A stretch of 64,000 nt of DNA from UBA1926 sp036732005 (lineage in GTDB: Bacteria; Planctomycetota; Phycisphaerae; Phycisphaerales; UBA1924), in contig DAINDF010000002.1 of the NCBI GenBank assembly GCA_036732005.1, positions 124,001 through 188,000 on the forward strand, given 5' to 3'. Shown here in pieces: positions 24,645 to 32,914 of the stretch. The notes under the pieces are model-generated. The model did not search any database. It was not told the origin of the DNA and saw only the letters and a program-made list of their open reading frames with translations. Numbering within the stretch: position 1 is the first letter of the stretch; each line of letters begins with the position of its first letter. A program made the position numbers and the translations under genes.

Positions 24645-26735
24645 CTACTCGGAGATCGTGCGGATCTCCACCCCCGCCGGCAGGGCCCGGACGAACGCCC
24701 GCCCGTACGGCTTGGTCACGATCCGCGGATCGAGCACGACGATCCGCCCGCGGTCGGCGTGCGACCGCACCAGCCGCCCGATGCCCTGCTTGAACTTGAT
24801 GACGGCGCGGGGGATCGAGTCCTCGACGAAGGGGTTGCCGCCGCGCTCGGCGATGCGCTCGAGCCTCGCCTCGGTCAGCGGCCGGTCGGGCGGGTCGAAC
24901 GGCAGGCGCGTGATGATGACATTCCGCAGCGCCTCGCCCCGGACATCGACCCCCTGCCAGAACGAGGCGGCCCCGAGCAGCACGCCGTTGCCCGACTCCC
25001 GGAAGGCCTCGAGCAGGGCCGTCCGCGACCCGGCCCCGGGGCCCCGCCCCTGGACGAACATCGGATAGCCCAGCGACGCGAGCGGCCCTTCGAGCAACGC
25101 CGCGGCCCGGTCCAGCAGGCTGTACGCGGTGAAGAGCACGAACGCCCCGCCGCCCGTCGCCTCGACATGCTCGAGCACGCGGGACACGAGAGCCCGATCG
25201 AACCCCGCGGCGGCGCGCCCGAACCCCGGCTCGGGCATGGACCGATCGGCGAAGAACTTCACCTGCGCCGCGTGATCGAACGGGCTGCCCAGTTGCATGG
25301 TCTCGGCGCCCTCGCACCCCACGCGAGCGAGGAAGTGGGCGAACGCGGTCTCGGCTCGCTCCGCGGGCTCATCGGGCTCAACGGTCCGCGTCGCGAGCGT
25401 CGCGCTGGTCATCACCACGCTGAACCTCGGCTCGAACAGGTGCGCCTTGAGCAGCGGGCCGACCTCGATGGGCGAGCACGCCACCGTGACCCGCCTCGAC
25501 CGCCCGGGTCGGGCCTCGCCCGGGTCCCCGCCGGTCTCCACCCAGTAGCAGCACCCGGGGATCAAATGGCTCGTGAGCGCCTCCGCGGCGTCGGCGATCT
25601 CCTTGCCTCGCACCGCGTAGGCGTTGAGCTCGTACCGGTCCGCCTCGCCCGCGCCCCCCTCGGGCAGCGCTTCCTTGAGCCGGCGGATCTGCTGCACCAG
25701 CTCGTTCATCGCGGGGGTGAGCGTGTTCTCGACAGCGCCGGGCTCGCGCACCCGCCCCCCCCGGGCCGCCCCCGACCGTTCCAGTTCGATCCACGACTCG
25801 AAGAACGCGCGTGACGCCGCCTCGGCCCGGTGCACCCCCTGCACCGCCCGCTCGATGGGCTGCAGGTCGCCCGCGGCGAGTTCCAGGTTCCCGAGGTACC
25901 CCTTGCCCGTCCGCGGGTGGTAGAGCGCCGAGAGCAGGTGGGTCACCCGCCCCTCGCTCAGCGAGAGCCCGAAGTGGTCCGCCGCGACATCCTCGATCAT
26001 GTGGGCCTCGTCGAGGACCACATGGTCGTACCGGGGCAGCACGCCGATGTCGCCCCCGCTCGCCGCCCGCATCGCCAGATCGGCGAAGAACAGCGCGTGG
26101 TTCGTGACGATCAGGTTGGCGTTCTCGAGCTCGCGCCGGGCGCTCTGGTAGAAGCAGCGGTCGTAGGTCGGGCACTTGCGCCCCATGCAGTTGCCCGAGT
26201 CGGACTGCACCGCGCTCCACACGCCGGGCCGCTCCAGCGCCGGCAGCGTGCTGAGCGAGCCGTCCTCCGTGCCGTAGGCCCAGTCCTCGATGACATGCAG
26301 GCTCCGCCTCGACGCCGCGTCCGGGAGCAGGCGGTCCTGCCGCTCGCTCGCCAGCCGAAGCCGGCGGACGCTCAGGTAGTTGCCCCGCCCCTTGGCGAGC
26401 ACGGCCCGCAGCTCGCCCGACCAGCCCCCGCCTCCCAGCGTGCCGGCGAGCAGGGGGACATCCTTGCCGAGCAACTGCTCCTGCAACGCGATGGTGTTCG
26501 TCGCAACGACGACCACCTCGCCGCGCAGGCAACGCTCGATCGACGGCACGAGGTAGGCGAACGACTTGCCGACGCCCGTGCCCGCCTCCACCACCAGGTG
26601 CGACCTCGCCTCGAGCGTGCGTGCGACCGCCGCCGCCATGCGGAGCTGCTCGGGCCGGGCCTCGTACCCCGCGCCGAGCACGCCCGCGACGAGCCCGCCC
26701 CCACCCAGCACCTGCTCGATCAACGGGTTCGGCAT
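24645..26735 (-). CDS. dinG: DinG/XPD-type ATP-dependent DNA helicase
   Basis: 696 residues. Superfamily 2 helicase: Walker A EAGTGVGKSFAY near residue 50, Walker B VVLDEAHMIED near 245, SATLATRTVEPD-type motif III, ASFWQGVDVRGEALRNV and motif VI KFKQGIGRLVRS near 655. DinG/XPD enzymes unwind DNA 5' to 3' and use a [4Fe-4S] domain. Three cluster cysteines are present (GNCMGRKCPTYDRC), but the first, normally in KGR.NYLC, is replaced by serine (KGRGNYLSVRR). The enzyme may lack the cluster or bind it with three ligands. It follows rsmG on the same strand; a damaged copy of its tail lies at 22112-22213. Confidence 0.85.
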   Translation of the reverse strand: MPNPLIEQVLGGGGLVAGVLGAGYEARPEQLRMAAAVARTLEARSHLVVEAGTGVGKSFAYLVPSIERCLRGEVVVVATNTIALQEQLLGKDVPLLAGTLGGGGWSGELRAVLAKGRGNYLSVRRLRLASERQDRLLPDAASRRSLHVIEDWAYGTEDGSLSTLPALERPGVWSAVQSDSGNCMGRKCPTYDRCFYQSARRELENANLIVTNHALFFADLAMRAASGGDIGVLPRYDHVVLDEAHMIEDVAADHFGLSLSEGRVTHLLSALYHPRTGKGYLGNLELAAGDLQPIERAVQGVHRAEAASRAFFESWIELERSGAARGGRVREPGAVENTLTPAMNELVQQIRRLKEALPEGGAGEADRYELNAYAVRGKEIADAAEALTSHLIPGCCYWVETGGDPGEARPGRSRRVTVACSPIEVGPLLKAHLFEPRFSVVMTSATLATRTVEPDEPAERAETAFAHFLARVGCEGAETMQLGSPFDHAAQVKFFADRSMPEPGFGRAAAGFDRALVSRVLEHVEATGGGAFVLFTAYSLLDRAAALLEGPLASLGYPMFVQGRGPGAGSRTALLEAFRESGNGVLLGAASFWQGVDVRGEALRNVIITRLPFDPPDRPLTEARLERIAERGGNPFVEDSIPRAVIKFKQGIGRLVRSHADRGRIVVLDPRIVTKPYGRAFVRALPAGVEIRTISE

Positions 26736-26747
26736 CCGGCCCCCGCG

Positions 26748-27629
26748 CTACCGCGCCCCGTCGACGCCCAGAGGGTGACGCTTCGGCTCGCCCACCGCAC
26801 GCGGGTAGGCCCGCGGCGTGGGGCGCAACTTCTCGATCACGACCAGTTGCCCGGTCGGCGTCGCGACCGTCCCCGCGTGCGCCGCGTGCAGCAGGTGCAG
26901 CGCCTGCCGGGCCTCGTCGAGCTCCTCGCCAGCCCGCTCGCCCTTCGTGAGCACGCAGACGCCCCCGACGCGGGCGAACGGCACGACCAGCTCGACCAGC
27001 ATCGCCAGCCGACCCACGCCCCGCGCCGTCACCGCGTCGAACGCGTCACGCAGCGCGCCCTCGCGCCACGACGCCCCCGCCCGGTCCACCTTGCGCCCCC
27101 GGTCCTGCCCGGCCTCCTCGGCCCTGGCGCACACGACGCGGACATTCTCAAGCCCGAGCTCCCCCGCCGCGTGCTCGAGGAACGCGCACTTCTTCGCCGT
27201 CGCGTCGAGCAGCGTGAACTCCGTGTCCGGCATGCAGATCGCCAGCGGGATGCCCGGCACGCCCCCTCCGCTCCCCAGGTCCAGGACCCGCCGTCGCTCC
27301 CCCGCCGGCTCGACCTCGGCCAAGACCGGGAACAGGGCGAGGCTGTCGAGCAGGATCTTGCTCCACGCCTCGACCGGGTCGCGGATCGCGGTCAGGTTGG
27401 CCGTCTCGTTCGCCGCGAGCAGCAGGGCGAGTGAGGCCCCCAGCCGCTCGAGGTCCCCCTCGTCGAACTCGACGCCGATCGACGAGGCCCGCTCCACGAA
27501 ATCCGGCGGCGCCGGCAGCGGCGCGAGCCCGCGGGGCCAGGCGATGGGCCCACGCCCCGGCTCAGCGCGTGAGCGCCCGGCCTGAGAATCCGGCGGAGAC
27601 CCCGAACGCCTTTTCGACCTGCTTGCCAT
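26748..27629 (-). CDS. rsmG: 16S rRNA (guanine527-N7)-methyltransferase RsmG
   Basis: About 293 residues if it starts at the ATG at 27629, which overlaps rodA by 68 bp; the true start is unclear because no good start lies after the rodA stop except a GTG just before the conserved part. The SAM-binding core is VLDLGSGGGVPGIPLAICMPDTEF, followed by LLDATAKKCAFLEHAAGELGL; the ANETANLTAIRDPVEAWSKILLDSLALF segment before it is typical of RsmG/GidB. It methylates 16S rRNA G527. The expected partners gidA and parA are not seen here. Good family call, uncertain N-terminus. Confidence 0.85.
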   Translation of the reverse strand: MASRSKRRSGSPPDSQAGRSRAEPGRGPIAWPRGLAPLPAPPDFVERASSIGVEFDEGDLERLGASLALLLAANETANLTAIRDPVEAWSKILLDSLALFPVLAEVEPAGERRRVLDLGSGGGVPGIPLAICMPDTEFTLLDATAKKCAFLEHAAGELGLENVRVVCARAEEAGQDRGRKVDRAGASWREGALRDAFDAVTARGVGRLAMLVELVVPFARVGGVCVLTKGERAGEELDEARQALHLLHAAHAGTVATPTGQLVVIEKLRPTPRAYPRAVGEPKRHPLGVDGAR

Positions 27630-28866
27630 CCCCGTCAGCGTATTCGAACGAACTCCGGTAGGGGCGGGTTTCCCGGTGCAGCCCGACATTCATGATCAGC
27701 CCGGTCATCAGCCAGACCGTCAGCAGGCTCGACCCCCCGTAGGACACGAACGGGAGCGTGATCCCGACGATCGGGATCAGCCCGATGTTCATCCCGACAT
27801 TGATCACCACCTGGCTCGCCACGAAAGCCGCCACCCCGACGCAGATCAGCCGCCCCTGCGGCGTCCGGCAGGCCGCGCTCGTCGCGACCGCGCCGAGCAC
27901 CCAGACCCCGCTCAGCGCGAGCAGCCCCACCCCGCCCAGGAACCCGAACCGGTTGGCGACCACGGCGAAGACAGTGTCGTTGTGCCGCTCGGGCAGGCGG
28001 TTGTAGTTCACCAGGGCCCGGCTCTTGTCCGGCTCGCGCCCGGCCAGCCCGCCCGCCCCGATCAGGTTCTGGGCGGTGTAGGACTGGAAGTTGATGTCCT
28101 GGGCCGAGGCGGTGTCCCCCTGGTACTGCCGCACGAGGGCGACGATCCGCTGTTTCTGGTGGGGTTTGAGCACGGGGTAGACCGCCGGGGCCGCCAGCGC
28201 CGCGCAGAGGACGATCAGAGTAAGGTGCCGCAACTTTGCCCCCGCGGTGACGAGCATGGCAAAGAGGCTCGGGACGAACAACGCCGCCGTGCCCAGGTCG
28301 GGCTGGAGCGTGATCAGCCCCACGGGGATCGCGGTGATTAGCCCGGGCACCGCGAGGCCCCTCAGCGAGCGGTGGGTGTTCCGGTACCGCAGGTAGTGGG
28401 CGACCACCAGCACATAGGCGATCTTGGTCAGCTCGCTGGGCTGGAAGTCGACCGGGCCCAGGTCGATCCACGCCCGCGCGCCGTTGCGGGGCGTCACGAT
28501 CGACGCGGGCACGAACGGCGCGAGCAGGAACACCAGCAGCCCGATGCACCCGACCAGCGCCGGCCAGGAAACCCAGGAGAGCCAGCGGTAGTGGGGCAGC
28601 GCCGTCACCACCGCCGCGAGCAGCCCGATCACCAGGAACACCACCTGCTTCCACGCCACCGCGGCGAGTTGCCCCTCCGCCAGCGGGCGGGCCGACTCGG
28701 CCAGGTCGATCGCGTAGACCCCAAGCAGCGACAGCGCCAGCGCCGAAATCACGCAGAGCCACGCGGGGTTCACCAGGTTCAGCCCCACCGACGCGGGGCG
28801 CTTGACCCGCGTGCCGTGGATCAGCCTCCCGGCGAGCGAGCGTTCCTCGGCGGTCGCCAGCCTCAC
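27562..28866 (-). CDS. rodA: RodA/FtsW-family glycosyltransferase (SEDS)
   Basis: 434 residues, GTG start overlapping the mrdA stop (GTGA). About ten membrane helices with the SEDS signatures NGARAWIDLG near 129, FQPSELTKIAYVL, and the long extracytoplasmic loop ending GAGGLAGREPD, then PERHNDTVFAVVANRFGFLGG and a final GLIPIVGITLPFVSYGGSSLL. SEDS proteins polymerise glycan strands from lipid II together with a class B PBP. The adjacent PBP2 gene makes RodA, not FtsW, the likely identity. It supports a peptidoglycan wall and elongation machinery in this organism. Confidence 0.92.
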   Translation of the reverse strand: MRLATAEERSLAGRLIHGTRVKRPASVGLNLVNPAWLCVISALALSLLGVYAIDLAESARPLAEGQLAAVAWKQVVFLVIGLLAAVVTALPHYRWLSWVSWPALVGCIGLLVFLLAPFVPASIVTPRNGARAWIDLGPVDFQPSELTKIAYVLVVAHYLRYRNTHRSLRGLAVPGLITAIPVGLITLQPDLGTAALFVPSLFAMLVTAGAKLRHLTLIVLCAALAAPAVYPVLKPHQKQRIVALVRQYQGDTASAQDINFQSYTAQNLIGAGGLAGREPDKSRALVNYNRLPERHNDTVFAVVANRFGFLGGVGLLALSGVWVLGAVATSAACRTPQGRLICVGVAAFVASQVVINVGMNIGLIPIVGITLPFVSYGGSSLLTVWLMTGLIMNVGLHRETRPYRSSFEYADGDGKQVEKAFGVSAGFSGRALTR

Positions 28867-31268
28867 GGCCGGCCCCCGGTCGCGAGCGACGGGCGTTCGG
28901 GCCCGCCCGGCAGGTAGCCCTCGTCCACCAGCGCGCGCACAACCTGGTTCGCCACCGGGCCCGCCACGCGCCCGCCCCCGCCGCCGTACTCGATCAGCAC
29001 CGCGATCGAGTACCGTGGGCCCCCGCCTTTCGGCCCGGCGAGCACCACGAACCAGGCGTGATCGCCCTCTCGAACCACGCGCTCGGGCAGCGGGCCCGCG
29101 CCGTCGGGGTCGTGCCGCAAGGGGGGCGCCTGGGCCGTGCCCGTCTTGCCCCAGAGGTCAACGCCCGGCGCGTTGAAGATCGACTCCCGGCTCTCCCCGA
29201 ACCTGATGGACGAGCCCGTCCCGCCTGCGTCGTTCACCGCGTCGTGCAGCCCGCGCAGCGCCGCCTCGATCGCCGCGGGGTCCATGTGCATGATCCGCTC
29301 GGCCAGCCCCGGGCGGCCGTCGTCGATGAGCCTGGGGCGGACCCACGCCCCGCCGCGGGCGAGCGTGGCGTACGCGTTCGCGGCGTGCAGGGGCGTCCAG
29401 GTCACCGGGCCCTGCCCCATCGCCATCAGGATCGCGTCCGACACGCCGAGGTCGCTCCCGTCACCCGGTCCCTCGTTCGGGCCCACCTTCCCGGCCCACT
29501 CCGCCCCGACGCCCAGGCCGAACGCCTCGCCCACGCCCAGTTCGCGGTACACCTCGGCGACGACCGAGGGCCCCATCCGCCTCCCCAGGGTGTAATAGAA
29601 GATGTTGCACGAATACTTGATCGAGTCCGAGGCCCCGACCGGCTCGCCCGTCGGGCTGTGCGTGAACCCGTACCGCTTGTAGATCCAGCAGCGGTAGACA
29701 TCCTCGCGGTCTTCCAGCAGGTGCCCCGTGCAGACCACCCTATCGCCCAACCGGTGGAACCCGCGCTGCACCGCCTCGGCGAGCATCATCGGCTTGACGA
29801 TCGATCCGGGCGGGTAGGGCACCGCGATTGCGCGGTTCACGAACGGGTCAAGAAACGCCGGGTACGACGCGGGCTGATCGTCTTCGCTCCACCGGCTCTC
29901 GTCCGCGGGCGAGGGCGTCGACACCATCGCGAGCACCTCGCCCGTGTGCACATCGAGGACCACCACCGCCCCGGCCAGCGTCTCGCCCTCCGCGACGCCC
30001 GACTCGCCATGCCACGGCTGCACGGTGGTCAGCCCAATCCCCGGCTCCAGCACCGCCCGGATCCGCGCCTCCAGCATCGCATCGACCGTCAGGCGGACAT
30101 CCCGACCCGGCACGGGCGGGAACTCCTCCTCCCGACCCGTATCCAGGTGTACCGTGCGCAGGCCCCGCAGCCCCCGCAGGTCATGCTCCCGGCTCGCCTC
30201 CACGCCGCGCTGCCCGACCGAATCCCCCGGCATGTAGCGGCCCCGGTCCACGCCCTCGGGGGTGACCCAGGCCGACCGCTTCTCCGGGCTCTCGGCCATC
30301 GCCGCCCGGCGTCGCTCCTGGTCCTCCCCGTAGACGCGCCCACGCAGCGTGCCGAGCGTGTGCCACCCGAGCCCCGCGACCTGCACCGTCGCGACGCCCT
30401 CCCCCTTCATCGGGCCCGGCAGCGTCGACCGGTCGATCGCCACCTCCGCCCGATCGAACGGGCGGATCCGGTCGGTCGAATCACGGATCACCACTCCCGG
30501 GAACAGGTCGGCGTAGACCTCGAGGTCCTCGACCGAGCCGTGCTCGGACTCCGAGAAGACCGGCACACGCCGCGACAGCACCCGCCGCAGCTCGAACGCC
30601 GTCTCGTCGGGCAGGTCCGGGATCAGCACATGCGTGCTGCGTTCTTCGAGGATCTCGGTCTGGGCCGCTTTCGCCAGACGGGCCTCGTCCTCGGCCGTCA
30701 GCCCGCGCCCGGCCGCGAGATGGGAGGTGACGAGGTTGTGCAGGCGGGCCTCGGCGACCGAGTCCCGCATCCCCCGGACCCGCGCCATCAGCGCCGCGAT
30801 CCGCGTGTCGAGCTGCGACCGCTCGGTCCCGGTCGCCTCGGCGAGGCGGTCGAGCATCCGGGCGACATGCGACTCGTAGCGTTCGACGAACGGGGCGGCC
30901 AGGGCGTCGCGTTCGCCGGCGTCCGCCTCGGCCCAACGCTCCCCGTGGACCCGCCAGGCCATCCGGCGGCCCTGGACCCGGGCCCACTCGCCGCTCAGCA
31001 CCCCATACTCGACCGCGACGCTGTACGAGGGCCGGTCCATCGCCAGAACCCGCCCCTCCCGGTCGAGGACCCGACCCCGGGTCGTGGGGGTCCAGCTCTG
31101 CCGGACGAGCCGGTCCTCCGCCCGCTCCAGCCGGTCCGCGCCCTCGACGATCGTGAGCATCGCCAGCCGCCCGCTCAGGACGACGAGGACCCCCGCGAGG
31201 ACCGCGACCTGGAGGAGCAGCCTCCGGTGGAACATGCTCGGGATGGTGCGGCGGATCAGGCGGCGCAT
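28863..31268 (-). CDS. mrdA: Penicillin-binding protein 2 (D,D-transpeptidase)
   Basis: 801 residues, longer than the usual 600-650. One N-terminal membrane helix (LLLQVAVLAGVLVVLSG), then a dimerisation domain with TTRGRVLDREGRVLA near 60. An inserted charged, helical stretch of about 150 residues (about 95-230) explains the length. The transpeptidase motifs are complete: SIVK near 489 (YPPGSIVKPMM), SCN near 556 (YSCNIFYY) and KTG near 707 (GKTGTAQ). It crosslinks peptidoglycan during lateral growth. It overlaps rodA by 4 bp, and folE2 lies 173 bp upstream. Confidence 0.92.
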   Translation of the reverse strand: MRRLIRRTIPSMFHRRLLLQVAVLAGVLVVLSGRLAMLTIVEGADRLERAEDRLVRQSWTPTTRGRVLDREGRVLAMDRPSYSVAVEYGVLSGEWARVQGRRMAWRVHGERWAEADAGERDALAAPFVERYESHVARMLDRLAEATGTERSQLDTRIAALMARVRGMRDSVAEARLHNLVTSHLAAGRGLTAEDEARLAKAAQTEILEERSTHVLIPDLPDETAFELRRVLSRRVPVFSESEHGSVEDLEVYADLFPGVVIRDSTDRIRPFDRAEVAIDRSTLPGPMKGEGVATVQVAGLGWHTLGTLRGRVYGEDQERRRAAMAESPEKRSAWVTPEGVDRGRYMPGDSVGQRGVEASREHDLRGLRGLRTVHLDTGREEEFPPVPGRDVRLTVDAMLEARIRAVLEPGIGLTTVQPWHGESGVAEGETLAGAVVVLDVHTGEVLAMVSTPSPADESRWSEDDQPASYPAFLDPFVNRAIAVPYPPGSIVKPMMLAEAVQRGFHRLGDRVVCTGHLLEDREDVYRCWIYKRYGFTHSPTGEPVGASDSIKYSCNIFYYTLGRRMGPSVVAEVYRELGVGEAFGLGVGAEWAGKVGPNEGPGDGSDLGVSDAILMAMGQGPVTWTPLHAANAYATLARGGAWVRPRLIDDGRPGLAERIMHMDPAAIEAALRGLHDAVNDAGGTGSSIRFGESRESIFNAPGVDLWGKTGTAQAPPLRHDPDGAGPLPERVVREGDHAWFVVLAGPKGGGPRYSIAVLIEYGGGGGRVAGPVANQVVRALVDEGYLPGGPERPSLATGGRP

Positions 31269-31441
31269 TGGGACTCGATTCTATGAATCGGCCCGAGCCC
31301 CCCCCGTTCACCAGCCCGGATCCCCCGCCCGGGGGAGGGCCGTGCGATCGAATCGCGACCGCCCGTCGCCCCGGCGACCCCGCGTTCAGGGATGGACCTC
31401 ACGCGTCGGGCGGGCGCCGGCGGGATACCCAGGCGGCCGGG

Positions 31442-32242
31442 TCAGCCCCGCTTGTCCTTCTCGATCTCGGCGAAGGCGTTGTGGCTGTGGATCGACTCGA
31501 AGTTCTCCGAGTTGATGTGGTACCAGGTCACCCGCTCGTCCGCGTCGAGCACCACCGCGAGGTCGCGGATGATGTCCTCGACGAACTTGGGGTTCTCGTA
31601 CGCCTTCTCGGTCACGAACTTCTCGTCAGGGCGCTTGAGGACCGCGTAGACCGGGTGGCTGGCGGCCTGCTCGAGCAGCGCGACCAGATCCTCGATCCAG
31701 ATCATCGCGCCGTCGGTGCGCACGCGGGCGCCGATGCGGCAGCGCTGGTTGTGCGCACCGTAGACGCTGATCTCCTTGGAGCATGGGCACAGGCTCGTCG
31801 CCGGGGCGGCGACATGCAGGATCATGTCCTCGCCCTTCGCGGTCGCCGTGCACTCGAAGGTCACCTCGTAGTTCATCAGGCCCGGCGCCCCCGTGACCGG
31901 GGCGTGCTTCTCGATGAAGTAGGTGAACGAGGCGGAGAAGTGGGCCTCCTCCGCGTCGAGCCGCTCCCGGATCGCCTGGGTGATGCCCGGGATGTGGTCC
32001 GGCGTGAGCGGCTCGCACGACTGCTCGTTGAGCACCTCGAGGAACCGGCTCATGTGCGTGCCTTTCTGGTGATGGGGCAACGCCACATACATGTTGATCG
32101 TCGCGACGGTCGTCTGCTCGCCCCCGACCTTTGTCGAAAGTCGCATCGGGTAGACGACATCCTTCACGCCCACGCGGTCGATCGCGACCCGGCGGCCGTC
32201 CCGTGAAGACTGCACATCCGGCATCGGGTTCTGGTCAGCCAT
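31442..32242 (-). CDS. folE2: GTP cyclohydrolase I, type IB (FolE2)
   Basis: 266 residues from the ATG at 32242; an ATG at 32248 is an alternative, and GGGAT before the former is the better site. It makes 7,8-dihydroneopterin triphosphate from GTP for folate or queuosine. The FolE2 signature is visible: VDVKDVVYPMRL-like start, LPHHQKGTHMSRFLE near 58, and the catalytic TSLCPCSKEISVYGAHNQR near 152, with the metal-binding cysteine and histidine. FolE2 does not need zinc, unlike FolE, and in other bacteria replaces FolE when zinc is short. A Fur-like regulator gene is directly upstream, 134 bp away, on the same strand. Confidence 0.93.
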   Translation of the reverse strand: MADQNPMPDVQSSRDGRRVAIDRVGVKDVVYPMRLSTKVGGEQTTVATINMYVALPHHQKGTHMSRFLEVLNEQSCEPLTPDHIPGITQAIRERLDAEEAHFSASFTYFIEKHAPVTGAPGLMNYEVTFECTATAKGEDMILHVAAPATSLCPCSKEISVYGAHNQRCRIGARVRTDGAMIWIEDLVALLEQAASHPVYAVLKRPDEKFVTEKAYENPKFVEDIIRDLAVVLDADERVTWYHINSENFESIHSHNAFAEIEKDKRG

Positions 32243-32376
32243 GCACATCCCGTTCGAGGTCGTGATCAATTGAAGTTCCTTCGTTTCGCGGGTTCGGGTT
32301 CCCGCGATCGCTTCGGGCGCGGGCCCGGGGCCGATTCGTCGCCCCGCGACACAAATGGGCCGGTCGGCGCGGGCGG

Positions 32377-32889
32377 TCAGGAAATGGTAGGGCGATCCGT
32401 GCCCCCGCCTGCCCGCCCCCCGGATTTTCCGGATCGCACGAAGATCTGGAGGCGGTGCCCCTCGGCGGTCAGCCCCCGCTCGCGGCAGACCCTGTCGCGC
32501 AGGGTGACCAGTTCGGGTACCTCGAATGCCTCGACCTCGCCCGTGTCCAGGTCGACGATCAGCGTGTTGGCCCGCCGCCCGTAGACCAACTGGTAATGGA
32601 CCTGCTCGCGTTCGAAGGGCACACGCTGGATGATCCCCGCGTCCTCGAGCAGTTTGAGCGTTCGGTAGACCGTTGCCTTGCTGACCGTGAACCCGTCGCC
32701 GCGCACGCTTTCGAGCAGCGTGTCGGCCTCGAACAGCCCGTCGATGTTGATGATGGTGTCGAGGATGTGCGCGCGCTCGGGGGTGTACTTCTGCCCCTCG
32801 GCCCTGAGGTGACGCCGGAACACGGCGCAGAGCGGGGGGAGGATCTCCTCGTCGTGCTGGGGCGTCGGGGGCAACTGCATCGCGTGCAT
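32377..32889 (-). CDS. Fur-family transcriptional regulator with altered metal sites
   Basis: 170 residues from the ATG at 32889; the ATG at 32880 is equally possible. The winged helix is typical: AEGQKYTPERAHILDTII near 32, then FEADTLLESVRGDGFTVSKATVYRTLKLLEDAGII. In the dimerisation domain the usual HHDHL-C-C-G motif is replaced by RRANTLIVDLDTGEV, so the HxH ligands and both CxxC pairs are missing. The E of EAFE and the H of GHRLQIF remain. It may bind metal in another way or have lost metal control. Position next to folE2 suggests a Zur-like role in the zinc-free GTP cyclohydrolase, which is inference. Confidence 0.75.
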   Translation of the reverse strand: MHAMQLPPTPQHDEEILPPLCAVFRRHLRAEGQKYTPERAHILDTIINIDGLFEADTLLESVRGDGFTVSKATVYRTLKLLEDAGIIQRVPFEREQVHYQLVYGRRANTLIVDLDTGEVEAFEVPELVTLRDRVCRERGLTAEGHRLQIFVRSGKSGGRAGGGTDRPTIS

Positions 32890-32914
32890 GATAAGCCCGG
32901 GTAGACTCGCCCCG

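Noticed and set aside
32286..32307. TCGCGGG/CCCGCGA hairpin as a terminator of the Fur-like gene
   Set aside because: No T-run follows on the minus strand; not enough to call a terminator.
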